Assembly: GCA_027487775.1 (NCBI GenBank)
Contig: JAIYCY010000021.1
Span: 124,001 to 188,000 of the forward strand
Origin: Planctomycetaceae bacterium
GTDB taxonomy: Bacteria > Planctomycetota > Phycisphaerae > Tepidisphaerales > Tepidisphaeraceae
Direction of reading: 5' to 3'
DNA length: 64,000 bases
Shown here: piece by piece, positions 49,264-59,900 of the stretch
How the letters are laid out: every line of letters begins with the position of its first letter
Numbering within the stretch: the first letter of the stretch is position 1
The notes under the pieces: model-generated
The model's input: only the letters and a program-made list of their open reading frames with translations
Databases searched by the model: none
Told to the model about the DNA's origin: nothing
Program-made: the position numbers and the translations under genes

Positions 49264-50631
49264 TCATTCAGGTTTGGGTTCAAAGATTCGAACGTAGTCC
49301 ACTTCCATGAAGGTACCGTCAATCGCGTCGGTCACCTTCCCGTGCCATGTGATGATCGCAAGACTCAACCACACCGGCGCTGGGCTATGACAAAATTCAT
49401 TCTTCGCCCGACGGATCTCCTTCCCGTTGAGGTAGAAAATCAAATCCGTCTCGTTCCACTCAAGACCAAACACGTTGAAGTCACGCGAAAAATCCTGATC
49501 CAATTCTTTAAGATCAAAAGACGACATCTCCACCCAGTCGGTGCCGTCATGATACTGAACCTTGTAATTCTCGACCCCGCCTCCCCAATTCTGACCCACG
49601 TTCCAGCCGTTGAGAAATTGCACACAACCGATCGTGCGCGGCTCGGCAAACTCAAACTCAATGTACTTTTCTCCCTCGGCTTGGCTGATCCAACTCGTCG
49701 CCGGATTGTTGTCGTTCAGATGCAGAATGTCGTTCTTCACATCCGATGGCAGCGGACCTGAGAAGTAGCCGGAGACGCTCACACGCGTCGAGGGATCGCG
49801 CAAAAAATCCACCGGTCCGTCGCTCGGTACAGGCTCGAAAATGTCTGGATAATTGCCTTCGGGTTTCACGCCAAATGCGCGGAACTCGCGGATGTGGAAA
49901 TGTCGGGGATGTTGGCTGACGAAACGGATCTTTCGCGTTGTGATGGGCGTTTCGAGTTGGATCACGCGATCAGGCTGCATGCCGAAGCGATAGCTACGCG
50001 CATCGCTGCGACTACGCATCTTTCCGTTGACCTCGATCAGATCCGACCAGTTGTGGATGTTGGTATTGACCGTCGCTGGGTAATGACCTTCGTTGATGTC
50101 GATCTCAAAATACGCGCCACGCGCAGGACGCGCCGTCGCGAAATCAGTTCCCTCTTTGATCTGTGACGGATCCTTACGCGTCATAATCCAGAACGAATTG
50201 TTCGTCGCAGGTGCTGCAGCATATCGATAACGACACTCGAAATAGCCGTACTGAAAATGCTCGCGCGTCCAGATGTTGCCGCTCGTCCAGTTTTGTCCGC
50301 CACGGTCCTCTTTCCGATTCGTAAGCCTGAGCATTCCGTCGGCAACACTCACGTTCTCACGCCAGCGACTGCATAGAATATGCCCACTCGGGCCGTTCTG
50401 ACTCTCCCAACGGGCGTCCAGATCGGCTTCAGTGCCGTCGAACTCATCACGCCAAACCAGTTGCCATTGATCTGAACGATCACCAAGAACGGGTACGGGC
50501 ACTTCAGTCGACGAAGCATTCGCAGAAGCCACCGTGCCCACAGCCCCACAAGCCAATACCCGCAGCAATCGAGACAATCCGCGACGGGTTTTTGCGGCCC
50601 TTGAAGAATGATCTGTACCGTGCTTTCGCAT
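49264..50631 (-). CDS. GH16 glycosidase with discoidin-like domain inserted in the catalytic domain (copy B)
   Basis: 455 residues from ATG 50631, preceded by GGAGGAGG. A Tat-like or long signal region (RRGLSRLLRVLACGAVGTVA) is cleaved near ASANASS. The GH16 fold starts at WQLVWRDEFDG, with catalytic EIDINE (E176, D178, E181). After TNIHNWSDLIEVNG comes an inserted discoidin-like module (HFHIREFRAFGV, LNDNNPATSWISQAEGEKYI, FAEPRTIGCVQFLNGW, VENYKVQYHDG). The GH16 strands then resume at FNVFGLEWNETDLIFYLNG. It is a close paralogue of 27080-28387; the IHNWSDLIEVNGK and CHSPAP stretches are identical. It lies between GH74-B (44 bases) and GH29-B (16 bases). Confidence 0.87.
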   Translation of the reverse strand: MRKHGTDHSSRAAKTRRGLSRLLRVLACGAVGTVASANASSTEVPVPVLGDRSDQWQLVWRDEFDGTEADLDARWESQNGPSGHILCSRWRENVSVADGMLRLTNRKEDRGGQNWTSGNIWTREHFQYGYFECRYRYAAAPATNNSFWIMTRKDPSQIKEGTDFATARPARGAYFEIDINEGHYPATVNTNIHNWSDLIEVNGKMRSRSDARSYRFGMQPDRVIQLETPITTRKIRFVSQHPRHFHIREFRAFGVKPEGNYPDIFEPVPSDGPVDFLRDPSTRVSVSGYFSGPLPSDVKNDILHLNDNNPATSWISQAEGEKYIEFEFAEPRTIGCVQFLNGWNVGQNWGGGVENYKVQYHDGTDWVEMSSFDLKELDQDFSRDFNVFGLEWNETDLIFYLNGKEIRRAKNEFCHSPAPVWLSLAIITWHGKVTDAIDGTFMEVDYVRIFEPKPE

Positions 50632-50675
50632 GATTCCTCCTCCGTGTGTAACCAACTCTGAATCATCCGCCAAAC

Positions 50676-53510
50676 CTATTCGACCGCGGCATCGACGCCA
50701 CGACGAGACTCCGGCCTCAACACGTCCGCGGGACGCTCCCGCCCAGCCCTCGCACTACCGTGCAACGCACCGTCGGCACTGGGACGCCCAGACAACGATG
50801 CTGGCGACAACAGATTCGTGCCATAAGCCCGTGCGAGGATCAAAAGATCACTGAAATCGACCCGACCGTCCCGCGTAAAATCTCCCTCATGCCACGTCAC
50901 GCCCGAAACGCGACCGTAATTCCGCGCCACCGCCAGCAAGTCGCCAAAATCAATCGCTCGATCGCGATTGGCATCGCCAGCTAGAACGAAAAACGGGCCC
51001 GTCGTATCGCTCGCCATCCTGTTCCCGGCGGCATCGGAAACTTCCGACGCGACCAGCCGGGCGTTATAGACCGCATCAGGCATCCCATCGGGCAACGAAA
51101 ACCGCGCTGTCTTTGTCACAGCGTCAAAAGTCACATCCGTCGGCTGAAACGTCTGCGTCGTTCCGGTTCGCGTCAAAACCAAATCAGAAACGTCGAGCGT
51201 GCCCGAGACGTCTTCGCTGAACGAAACGTCAATCGTGTTCGATACCACGTCATACGAAATGCCAGCGCCCACCACCGTTGGAGGCGTGCGATCCGCAAAA
51301 TCCACCCATTGCACCCCGCGACCGTCCGTACCAATGTATGCCCGCCCGAACACACGCGGGTCGCCTTGCACGACTTTGGGAATGCCGAATTGTTTGGACG
51401 CGTCGCTGATTTCCACCCATGTCGCACCCTGATCGTCTGATCGGAAGAAGCCCGTGCGACTCGAAACCATTCCGCCCACAAAGATCGTCGGATAAGTGCG
51501 ACCGGGAGGCGCAGCGCCCACGCCAACCTCCAACGCTGTCGTCAGTGCCGAGGTCGCCAGTCGCCCCCACGTCGCTCCACCATCGGTCGAGCGCCAGAGG
51601 CCCGTGTTCGAGAACCCCGTCGACAGCAACAAATGACCCGGCTGACTGAAGACCGATCGCAGTGTCGATCCTGATCCTGGCGCGGTGGTCGCAAGCCTCA
51701 CAAAGTTTGCTCCACCGTCGGTGCTCCGCCAGACGGAAGTTCCTTGATAGGCATAGAACGTATTGGTCAGCGTCAGATCCGCGGCGAGTCGAGCGTTGTC
51801 GGTTGGTGCGGCGCCGGTGAAGGTAGAAGCGGTCCACGCGCTCCACGTTGAGCCCGTACGCGTCGCATATCGCAAACTCGCCCCGCCCGGATCCCACACC
51901 GCTCGCGAGCCGTCGGGACTGATTTCAATCTCGCCTCCACTCACGCCACTCGCCTGTGCTGCAAAGCGCGTCCACGTGATCCCGTTGTCGATTGAAAACT
52001 GCGCCGAGCTCGAACTCCCTGATCGAACCAGGTAACGCGGATCGTTCCATGCGATCGCGATGTCGCTCCCCGTGCCCATCCGAATGTTTTGCGACTGCCC
52101 GTGCGAGCCCGTCGCAGGCGAGACGCCAAGATCCAAGTGCCGGAAACCGTCGCGATCACCAACGGAGGTGAAGAGCTTTGCCTCACCACTCGGCGGGGCG
52201 ACGATTTCGCTGACCAGCGCCTGCTCGATCCCATCATTGAAAAACCGGAACGCCGCCGGGCTATTCGAATCCAACGCGCCAAGATTACTCGTGCGATAGA
52301 GCCCATTGCCCGTCGTAAACATCAACTCGTTGGAATCAAACGGATCAAACTGCACATCACTGATCCAATGCGGCCCCACCGAATTGGCAAATGGCGCAGA
52401 TGAATTATCCAGCTGCGCACGAATGTTGACAGCCTTCCACGTCAATCCTGCATCGGTGCTGCGATACAGATCGTCCCTCGCGCCCCAACGGTCGAGCGTG
52501 CTCACCACCAGTCGATTCTGGTCCGCCGGATCAATCGCAACACCCGACCATCCGCCCGGCGAAAGAACTGGCAGCGGTAAGGTGCCCCACGTAGGCGTCG
52601 CGCTCGCGGGATTGCTCACTTTGTACACGGACCCCGTCGTCGCGTCGTTCGGACCGACATGGTTGGAGTACGTCAAATACAGCGTGTCTCCCGTCGGCGT
52701 GATCGCAGCGCGAAGCGGAAAGAGCGTCGCCGAGGTCGGCTGTCCGGGCAAGGCTGACCACGTCGTCCCGGCATCGCCGCTTCGAAAGACCTTCGTGCCG
52801 GCACTCGTCGCCACTCCGATGTAAATCCGCTGCGAAGCAGTCCCTGGGGTTCCACTCGCCTTGTCGAAGAGAATCCAAGAGATGCCCACCTGACTCGCGG
52901 TTCCGCTCGAATCGCCAGATGTCGGAAACGCGCTGAGCTTGGTCCAGTTGGCAGCGCGATTCGTGCTCTGCCAAAGCCCGTCCAGACGCGATCCGAATAG
53001 AAGCTTGGTCGTAAGGTTCGGATCGATCGCCATTCGTGCGCCGACCGTTCTGCCGTTACCGTTGCCGTTGGCGCGTAGCGCATACCGACTGTTCGTGCTG
53101 TCCCAGGGCGAGTTCCATCGCGACCACGTACTCCCCTTGTCACTCGATCGCAAAATCGCTGCTGGTGAATTGTATGTTCCGGCAACCTGATAGACGCGGT
53201 TCGGGTCGTCAGGATCAACCGCCATCCCATCCACTCCCAACTGCTGCACCGACCAATCGTTGTACTTCGACCAATCATTCAACGGCGTCCAACGCGCCAG
53301 CGATTCGTCCCATCGATACGTCCCGCCCATGTCGGTCTGTGCGTAGACCAGATTCTCCTCTGCCTCACTGTAGTAAATGCCCGTGATGAACCCCGTCCCA
53401 CGCATCGCTACCTGATCCCACACAACCGGACCAGGCGTAAACGCCAGCATCGCACGCGACTCCAACCGCATGATCTCTGCTACGACACGTCGCTTGATCT
53501 GCTTTCTCAT
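50676..53510 (-). CDS. GH74 endo-xyloglucanase-like enzyme with LEPR-like N-terminus and dockerin-like repeats (copy B)
   Basis: 944 residues from ATG 53510 (GGAGGAGAGACC upstream); the ATG overlaps the GH31 stop (ATGA). In place of a classical signal peptide the N-terminus has MRLESRAMLAF at ~14-24, a LEPR-XLL-like motif. The double propeller carries YAQTDMGGTYRWDES and WISDVQFDPFDSN, the two GH74 regions with catalytic Asp, and Asp-box blades (SSDKGSTWSRW, STDAGLTWKAV, STDGGATWGRL). An Ig-like 'bacterial SwmB/Big_5' sandwich follows (~750-850: GAGISYDVVSNTIDVSFSED). The C-terminal part has two dockerin-like repeats (GDANRDRAIDFGDLLAVARN, GDFTRDGRVDFSDLLILARA) and an Arg-rich tail without PEP motif. 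Paralogue of GH74-A, but with added anchoring domains. Confidence 0.9.
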   Translation of the reverse strand: MRKQIKRRVVAEIMRLESRAMLAFTPGPVVWDQVAMRGTGFITGIYYSEAEENLVYAQTDMGGTYRWDESLARWTPLNDWSKYNDWSVQQLGVDGMAVDPDDPNRVYQVAGTYNSPAAILRSSDKGSTWSRWNSPWDSTNSRYALRANGNGNGRTVGARMAIDPNLTTKLLFGSRLDGLWQSTNRAANWTKLSAFPTSGDSSGTASQVGISWILFDKASGTPGTASQRIYIGVATSAGTKVFRSGDAGTTWSALPGQPTSATLFPLRAAITPTGDTLYLTYSNHVGPNDATTGSVYKVSNPASATPTWGTLPLPVLSPGGWSGVAIDPADQNRLVVSTLDRWGARDDLYRSTDAGLTWKAVNIRAQLDNSSAPFANSVGPHWISDVQFDPFDSNELMFTTGNGLYRTSNLGALDSNSPAAFRFFNDGIEQALVSEIVAPPSGEAKLFTSVGDRDGFRHLDLGVSPATGSHGQSQNIRMGTGSDIAIAWNDPRYLVRSGSSSSAQFSIDNGITWTRFAAQASGVSGGEIEISPDGSRAVWDPGGASLRYATRTGSTWSAWTASTFTGAAPTDNARLAADLTLTNTFYAYQGTSVWRSTDGGANFVRLATTAPGSGSTLRSVFSQPGHLLLSTGFSNTGLWRSTDGGATWGRLATSALTTALEVGVGAAPPGRTYPTIFVGGMVSSRTGFFRSDDQGATWVEISDASKQFGIPKVVQGDPRVFGRAYIGTDGRGVQWVDFADRTPPTVVGAGISYDVVSNTIDVSFSEDVSGTLDVSDLVLTRTGTTQTFQPTDVTFDAVTKTARFSLPDGMPDAVYNARLVASEVSDAAGNRMASDTTGPFFVLAGDANRDRAIDFGDLLAVARNYGRVSGVTWHEGDFTRDGRVDFSDLLILARAYGTNLLSPASLSGRPSADGALHGSARAGRERPADVLRPESRRGVDAAVE

Positions 53511-55855
53511 GGTCTCTCCTCCAACAAAGATCTGGCCGTCAGCAACAACGGACGACTCGAGTCCACCCACTCGATTGTCGAACCCAGGGCGTCCGGAGAA
53601 CCGATCCGACCATTCTCCTTCACACTCACATCCGTCACGCCCAAAACGACTACGCGCATCGGGCCACGAATATCGCCTGATCGGCTGACTTCGATCGATC
53701 GGCCTTCCGTGAGAACGACGACGACTCCGCTGGATCCATCCGTGCCGACGAAACGCTGCCGGATCTCTCCGGGTGCCACAGACACGTACAAGGTCAACCC
53801 ATCCGACTTGCCACGCCACGCCGGCTCGTCGCCTGTGTCGGTCAGCGGGACGATCGTGCCAGACCTCTGAAAGAGCGGCAGGCTGTCGAATCCGTACGTC
53901 TCGCTGCACCACTGCCCGCCGGGCACCACCGCGCCGGTCAGCAGGTGCGTCCAACTTCCCGCAGGCAGGTAGTACTCCGCACGACCCTCGTGAGTAAGAA
54001 TCGGAGCGACCAGCAAAGCGTGACCGAGCATGTATTGTCGATCCAGATACCGAGCGGTCGGATCGTTTGGGAACTCGACGAACATCGACCGCATCACCGG
54101 CCAGCCCCGATCGCGCGCGTCGTGCGCAGCTGCATACAAATATGGAAACAGTCGATTCTTCAATCGCGCAAAACGCCTGGCCACATCGACCGACTCTTCG
54201 TCATAGAGCCACGGCACTCGATAGCTCTCATTCCCATGCAATCGACTGTGCGTCGACAGTAGCCCGAACTGAAGCCATCGCTTAAAGACGGTGGGATCGG
54301 CCTTCCCCGAGAACCCGCCGATGTCGTGACTCCAATACGCCGGCCCGCTCATGCAGAAGCTCAGTCCGCCGCGCAGATTCTCCGCCATCGACGCGAAGGT
54401 CGCTTCGCAATCCCCGCCCCAGTGCACCGGAAACTGCTGACAGCAAGCCGTTGCTGATCTCGCAAAAACCAGCGCCTCGTTCACACCCCGCCGGCGTGCA
54501 ATCACATCAAACACTGCCTTGTTGTACAGATGCGGATACAGATTGTGCATCGACTTCGGATCAGACCCGTCGTGCCAAACCACATCTTCATCCGGAATAC
54601 GCTCGCCGAAATCGGTCTTGAAGCTGTCGACGCCCATGTCGATCAACACCGCGAGCTTCTCCTGAAACCACGCGACCGCCTCGGGGTTGGTGAAATCCAC
54701 GATCGCCATCGAAGGCTGCCACTGGTCACGCTGAAATACTCGGCCGTCGCTGCGACGAAGAAAGAAGCCGCCACGCACGCCTTCATCAAACAGCCTGCTC
54801 AATCCCGAGATGTATGAATTGATCCAGAGACAAACCTTTAGCCCGCGCGACTTCAAACGCTTGAGCATCCCCGCAGGATCTGCAAACGAATCCGAATCCC
54901 ACTCGAAGTCACACCAATGCCGCTCCTTCATCCAGAAACAGTCGAAGTGAAACACGCTCAGCGGAATGCCACGGCTCGCCATGCCTTCGACAAACTCGGT
55001 CACCGTTTTTTCGTCGTACTGTGTCGTGAACGATGTGCTGAGCCACAGGCCGTTCGACCACGCAGGCGGAACCGGAGGTCTCCCGCTCAAACGCGTGTAG
55101 CGGTCAAGAACGTCCTTCGGATCCGGGCCGAGAAAGAGGTAATAGTCGAGCGTTTCCCCCGGCACGGAAAACTGCACCTGATTGACGCGCTCGGTCCCCA
55201 CTTCAAACTCGACACGCGACGGAGAATTCACGAGCAATCCGTACCCGCGGCTCGAAAGATAAAACGGCACGCATTTGTACGACCACTCGCTATTCGTCCC
55301 GCCGTCTTCGTTCCAAGTGATGATCGACTGTCCGTTTTTGACCAACGGTCCGAATCGCTCGCCAAAGCCATAGATCGTCTCACCTGGGTCCAGCGAGAGC
55401 CGCTGCACGAGCCGCTTGCCGGTTCCGTCGACCTGCGCCAGCGAAAGCCCGCTCGCGTCGGTGATCATCTTCCCATTGCACTCAAACTGCATCCGCCACG
55501 TTCCCTTGCGGGAAAACCGCAGGGTGAGACCTCCACTGCGGAGAAACACGCCTTCGTCGGACTGCTCGACGGACACACCATCGGCCGAGAGCGAGTAATC
55601 CAGCGGGAACTGAGTCCCCGGACCATCATTCTCAATATGATGCCTTGCCCGCACGCGGATCACATTCTCCATCGGAGAACTGATCTGCAGCATCAGCGAA
55701 GTCCCCTCGAAGCCGCCGCCGCGTCCTCCGACACGATCGAGTGTCACTAAGTCGAGCCTGCCTCGTTGTTGGTCGCTTGAAACTCTGTAGAGCTGCCGAA
55801 CTGGAGTGATGCTCACGCCCGGCTCTGTCAACCATGCACCACGGAGAAACTTCAT
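53507..55855 (-). CDS. yicI-like: GH31 alpha-xylosidase (YicI-like)
   Basis: 782 residues, no signal peptide, cytoplasmic. Domain order matches YicI: N-terminal sandwich, (beta/alpha)8 barrel with inserts, two C-terminal sandwiches. Key motifs: SFKTDFGERIPDED with nucleophile D415, and PVHWGGDC with acid/base D482; E. coli YicI has its pair at 416 and 482. VFHFDCFWMK and LSTHSRLHGNESYRVPW are subsite residues typical of alpha-xylosidases rather than alpha-glucosidases. The enzyme removes the non-reducing alpha-xylose from xyloglucan oligosaccharides, fitting the two GH74 genes. It overlaps GH74-B by four bases and lies 47 bases after the prepilin-like gene. Confidence 0.93.
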   Translation of the reverse strand: MKFLRGAWLTEPGVSITPVRQLYRVSSDQQRGRLDLVTLDRVGGRGGGFEGTSLMLQISSPMENVIRVRARHHIENDGPGTQFPLDYSLSADGVSVEQSDEGVFLRSGGLTLRFSRKGTWRMQFECNGKMITDASGLSLAQVDGTGKRLVQRLSLDPGETIYGFGERFGPLVKNGQSIITWNEDGGTNSEWSYKCVPFYLSSRGYGLLVNSPSRVEFEVGTERVNQVQFSVPGETLDYYLFLGPDPKDVLDRYTRLSGRPPVPPAWSNGLWLSTSFTTQYDEKTVTEFVEGMASRGIPLSVFHFDCFWMKERHWCDFEWDSDSFADPAGMLKRLKSRGLKVCLWINSYISGLSRLFDEGVRGGFFLRRSDGRVFQRDQWQPSMAIVDFTNPEAVAWFQEKLAVLIDMGVDSFKTDFGERIPDEDVVWHDGSDPKSMHNLYPHLYNKAVFDVIARRRGVNEALVFARSATACCQQFPVHWGGDCEATFASMAENLRGGLSFCMSGPAYWSHDIGGFSGKADPTVFKRWLQFGLLSTHSRLHGNESYRVPWLYDEESVDVARRFARLKNRLFPYLYAAAHDARDRGWPVMRSMFVEFPNDPTARYLDRQYMLGHALLVAPILTHEGRAEYYLPAGSWTHLLTGAVVPGGQWCSETYGFDSLPLFQRSGTIVPLTDTGDEPAWRGKSDGLTLYVSVAPGEIRQRFVGTDGSSGVVVVLTEGRSIEVSRSGDIRGPMRVVVLGVTDVSVKENGRIGSPDALGSTIEWVDSSRPLLLTARSLLEERP

Positions 55856-55902
55856 CGGGGTTGGTTCCTGTTGATGTCCGGGCGCGAAACCCGACCGCCG
55901 CT

Positions 55903-56763
55903 CTATCGCTCGCCGACTGCTAGTTTAACGGCATAGACACGCGTGCTCATGATGCCGGCAGGATCACCCCAAAGGTTGTCACCCGGCTTGGGCAGGCGTG
56001 ATCCGGGAACACTCGCGGCATGACCATCCGCAAACACCATGTTGCACAGTCGCTCTTTCTCCAAACCGTTTTGCCTGCCATGACGAAGCTGGAACTGGGC
56101 GGGTACCATGTCGTGCATCGCAAGACCATCGAAAACCAGCGGAACCGTCGTGCTCCTGCGAATTTTGCTCAGCTTGTTCGGCTTCGGAACCGGATTGGCT
56201 CCGAAGCGCGTCGTGGGAACGAATGGAAACAGTTCACACCAGTACTTTGGATTGCTCGTCCACCAAATCTGACCCGCCGCACTGAACGTGCCGATGTTCA
56301 TCCCGTTGGCGGCATAACTGATGTTCACATCCTGCGAGCCGTTCGGATTGGTCCCCTGCATCCTGAAAAAGCCCGTGTTTGAAGTACGCGTTCGGGCATA
56401 ACTCCAAAACGCATCCACCCTCATGTCGTGTGCACTCGGACACATGAAGACATTGTTCGATAACGATGTCACACCGGTCGGCATCGTCTTGGTCTCGTTC
56501 AAAATCGTCGCCCAGTATCCTCCCCGCACCATCCCACCGCCAAGAAAGTCGAACGTATAGAGCGGCGGAATCGTGTCCTTGTTGCTGCTCGCGTAAACCC
56601 GAATCCCGATCCCGATCTGACGAAGGTTGCTCAGACACTTGACCGTCTGAGCAGACTCACGCGCGTTCATCAACGCCGGCAAGAGGATCGCCACCAGAAC
56701 CGCAATGATGCCGATTACAACGAGCAATTCGACAAGCGTGAACGCTTTGAGCTTCGGACGCAT
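55903..56763 (-). CDS. Prepilin-like secreted protein (type II/IV pseudopilin N-terminus, H-X9-DG C-terminus)
   Basis: 286 residues from ATG 56763, with GAGG upstream; the long open frame upstream overlaps the previous gene and is rejected. The N-terminus [20 protein letters not shown] is a prepilin cleavage/methylation motif, with Ala in place of the usual Gly before Phe. [20 protein letters not shown] follows, as in the planctomycete pseudopilin-like families. The C-terminal NMVFADGHA fits the H-X9-DG motif. Such proteins are abundant in Planctomycetota and Lentisphaerota and are proposed to form surface fibres or binding proteins; the function is unproven. It is placed inside the hydrolase operon between the beta-repeat protein and the alpha-xylosidase, suggesting a role in holding or capturing the glycan. 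Confidence 0.88.
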   Translation of the reverse strand: MRPKLKAFTLVELLVVIGIIAVLVAILLPALMNARESAQTVKCLSNLRQIGIGIRVYASSNKDTIPPLYTFDFLGGGMVRGGYWATILNETKTMPTGVTSLSNNVFMCPSAHDMRVDAFWSYARTRTSNTGFFRMQGTNPNGSQDVNISYAANGMNIGTFSAAGQIWWTSNPKYWCELFPFVPTTRFGANPVPKPNKLSKIRRSTTVPLVFDGLAMHDMVPAQFQLRHGRQNGLEKERLCNMVFADGHAASVPGSRLPKPGDNLWGDPAGIMSTRVYAVKLAVGER

Positions 56764-56951
56764 AACGACCTCGCTTCCTGCGAAGTTGAACTTCCTACTC
56801 CCGGTTCTCCATCCATGCGACAGACATCCCGGGGCAAGCGCTGCCAGGATGCGGGTTTGCACGGTACAAGACCCGACGTTGGTATCGCTTGCATCAATCA
56901 ATGCGGGGATCAAGCGATTAAGCCTGATCCGCGCGGAGGAGGAGTTACGTT

Positions 56952-59900
56952 TCAAACTCGATTTGAACGCGATCGCCGCAAAGCCAGAACCGAAATCCCA
57001 GAGACCAGCGCAAGCGTTGCGGGTTCGGGAACCATGGACAAAGCAAGCGCCCAGTCGGCAGCGAAGTCGGCATTCGGATTCAGAACGAACGCTCCGGCAG
57101 CACTGAGAGAAGTGCCGTAGTTGCGGGCTAGCGCCAAAAGGTCCGCGAAGCCCACAGTCCCGTTGTAGTCGAAATCCCCGCGGCTCCACTGGTCGGTCGA
57201 ACCGCTGTAGTTGCGAGCCAAAGCAAGGAGGTCAGGGAAGCCGACGCTGCCGTCGAGGTTGGTATCCCCGAGCAGGGTCGGACGAACCAAGACCGCACTT
57301 GCGTCAACCGTGCCAAATATGGAGGGAACGCTCGTAAGTTCAGACGCCTCCGCATAGCCAATCCCGAGCCCCGTCGGGCTGGCCGCAACGACCGAACTCG
57401 TAAGGCCTGGCCCGTCCCACGTTCCGCCATTACGGGCGTTGATGATCGCCGTCCGCACACCTGCAAGTGGACTCGTGCTCGAATAGTCGATCACCAAACC
57501 GTTATTGTTCAACTCGAGTTGACCACTGCCCGTGAAAATCACCTGCGAAACGCTGACCGCTTCCGGCAAGCCCGTCGTCAGAACCACAGAACCGTTCCCA
57601 ATCGAAAGCCCGCCCGTACCCAAGGCATCCGCGTGATCGACCACGACCTTGCCCGCTGATGCCGACACCAATCCGCTGAAGGCGCCAAGACTTCCCAACG
57701 GAGCTGCAGCGGACTTCAGATAAACCGGCGCGTCGCCAGCCTTGGTCAAGGTGGCCACCCCGGCGAGCCCGCCGTTAATCCTCAGACCGCGACCGGGATT
57801 GTCCACTGCGCCATTCTGCGTCGCCTGAAGCGTCGCATCGCTCGACACGCCCAACCCCGCGATCTGGTGGTCACCGAAGTTGATGTTGTTGACTTGAAGC
57901 GTCGCAAATGTTGTCGTCACCGCGCCGATGGTCTGAGTGTAACCAGGGCCGGCTATCACGAAGTTCTGATTGGCGATGTAGGCCGCGTTGTTGTTGTTGA
58001 AAACGACCGACGCACCGTTGGCGACTGTCACCGCCTGAACACCAGGCGCTGCAGTCGTCCCATTTTCGCCGAGGATGTGGTTGGCTGCACCAAGCTGCAG
58101 CGTGCCCGCGTTGACGTTGACGTTGCCCGAGAATGCACCGTGAGACACGCCCGCAATCGTCAATGGCGTCGAAGTTTTATTGATGTAGAGCGGTGCCAGA
58201 CCGTTCTTGGTCAGCGTGCCCGAGCCTGCGATCACACCGTTGAGCGTCAGACCGGATACCGCACCGGCGGCTGCGTTGCGATTCAAGGCGATCGTGGAAT
58301 TGCTCGCCACCACCAGCCCGCCGATCGCGTATCCGTTCCCGCCGAAGCCGTTGACGTCTTCGAGTTGGAGCGCGGCATACGAGGTCGTCGTCGTACCGAT
58401 CGTCTGCGTGTAACCGGTTCCGTTGATGACGAAGACCTGATTGTTCACATAGGCCGCGTTCTGCGGCTGCAACCGTGCGGTCGCACCGCTGTTGACGATC
58501 ACGCCCTGCGTTCCGGGAGCGGCATTCGTCCCGTTCGGACCCAAAATCCCACTGTTCCTGCCGAGCTGAAGCCAGCCGGCATTCACCGTAATGTCACCTG
58601 AGAATGCCGAGTACGACACGCCATCCACCGTGATCGGCGCAGACACCGCACTGAAGTAAAGCGGAGCCAAGCCGGACTTAACCAGATTGCCCGAGCCGAC
58701 GATTGAGCCGACGACGTTGAGGCCGTTGAAGGCGTTCGCGGCGCCGTTCCGAGAGAGATTCACCGTCGAATCCCCCGCGGCGAGCACGAGGCGACCGAGC
58801 TGGTGCCCACTGCCACTGCCGAATGAGTTGACGTTGATCAGTTCCATGTTCGCAAACGTTCGATATCCGCCCCCGCCGTTGAGGACGAAATTCTGAAACG
58901 ACTGGTACGCACCGTTCCCGTCATTGAAGATGATCGATCCACCCGCAGCAACGTTGACCGTCTGACCGCCGATCGCCGACGAACCGCCGTTCGTGCCCAG
59001 AATATGATTCTGGTTGTTCAACTGCAGACCCATTCCTGAGGGAACATCGACGTTGCCGGAGAACATCGGATAGGCCACGCCGTCCCAGGTCACACCCGCA
59101 GCGGGGCTGGTCTTGGTCATCACCAGGAGCGAGTTGCCTTCGAGCGAAAGTCGGCCACTTCCGACCACGGGCTGGTTGACATTGACTGAGCGTGCGGTCG
59201 GGTTGCCCACGCCGATGATCTGATGCGTGAGGCTCAGCGTGGAATCGGACGCGACAGCAAGGCCACCCACTGCGCCGTTGCCGAAGGAGAGCCCAGTGAT
59301 TCGCAGTGCGGCAGTCCCGACGGCTCCGTTCGCGGCACTCGCGGCGCCATTGAGGACGAAGTGTTGCGGCTGCGTGTAGGCGGCGTCGTTGTAGTTGATC
59401 CAGACTTGTGCGCCATTTGCGATCCTCACCGTCTGAGTGTTGCCCGCGTTGGTGCCAAAGATGTTCGAACGCTTACCAAGCTCGATCACGCCTTTGTTCA
59501 CATTGACATGACCCGTGTAAAACGGATTGAAGGTCCCGGGCAACGTCTGATCGCCGTTGAACTGAACGGTTCGATTCGCAGCGTTGTTGACAACGGTGAG
59601 CCGACCCGCGCCATCGAAGATGTTGTTGAGCAGCAGATTCCCACCCGTGTTGCTGAAGGTGAGCGTCGTGTCACTCTGAAACCGCATCGGAGCGGTGATG
59701 CGATAGGTCGTACCAGCACCCGTGCCATAACCCGGCGCAAAATTGATCGCCGCGCTTGCACCCTCAAACTGCAAACCATTGCCGATCGCGCTGTTCGGAC
59801 CCGTTCGGTCGTTGGCGATCACAATCGTCGCGGCTGTCCCCGAACCAATTGTCGTGCCGTTGAGATTCAAAACGTTCAGCACGAACGGATCTGAAAGATT

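Noticed and set aside
54917-55750. Plus-strand open frame of 277 codons opposite GH31
   Set aside because: Fully antisense to the YicI-like gene, whose catalytic motifs are intact; composition is that of a mirrored frame.
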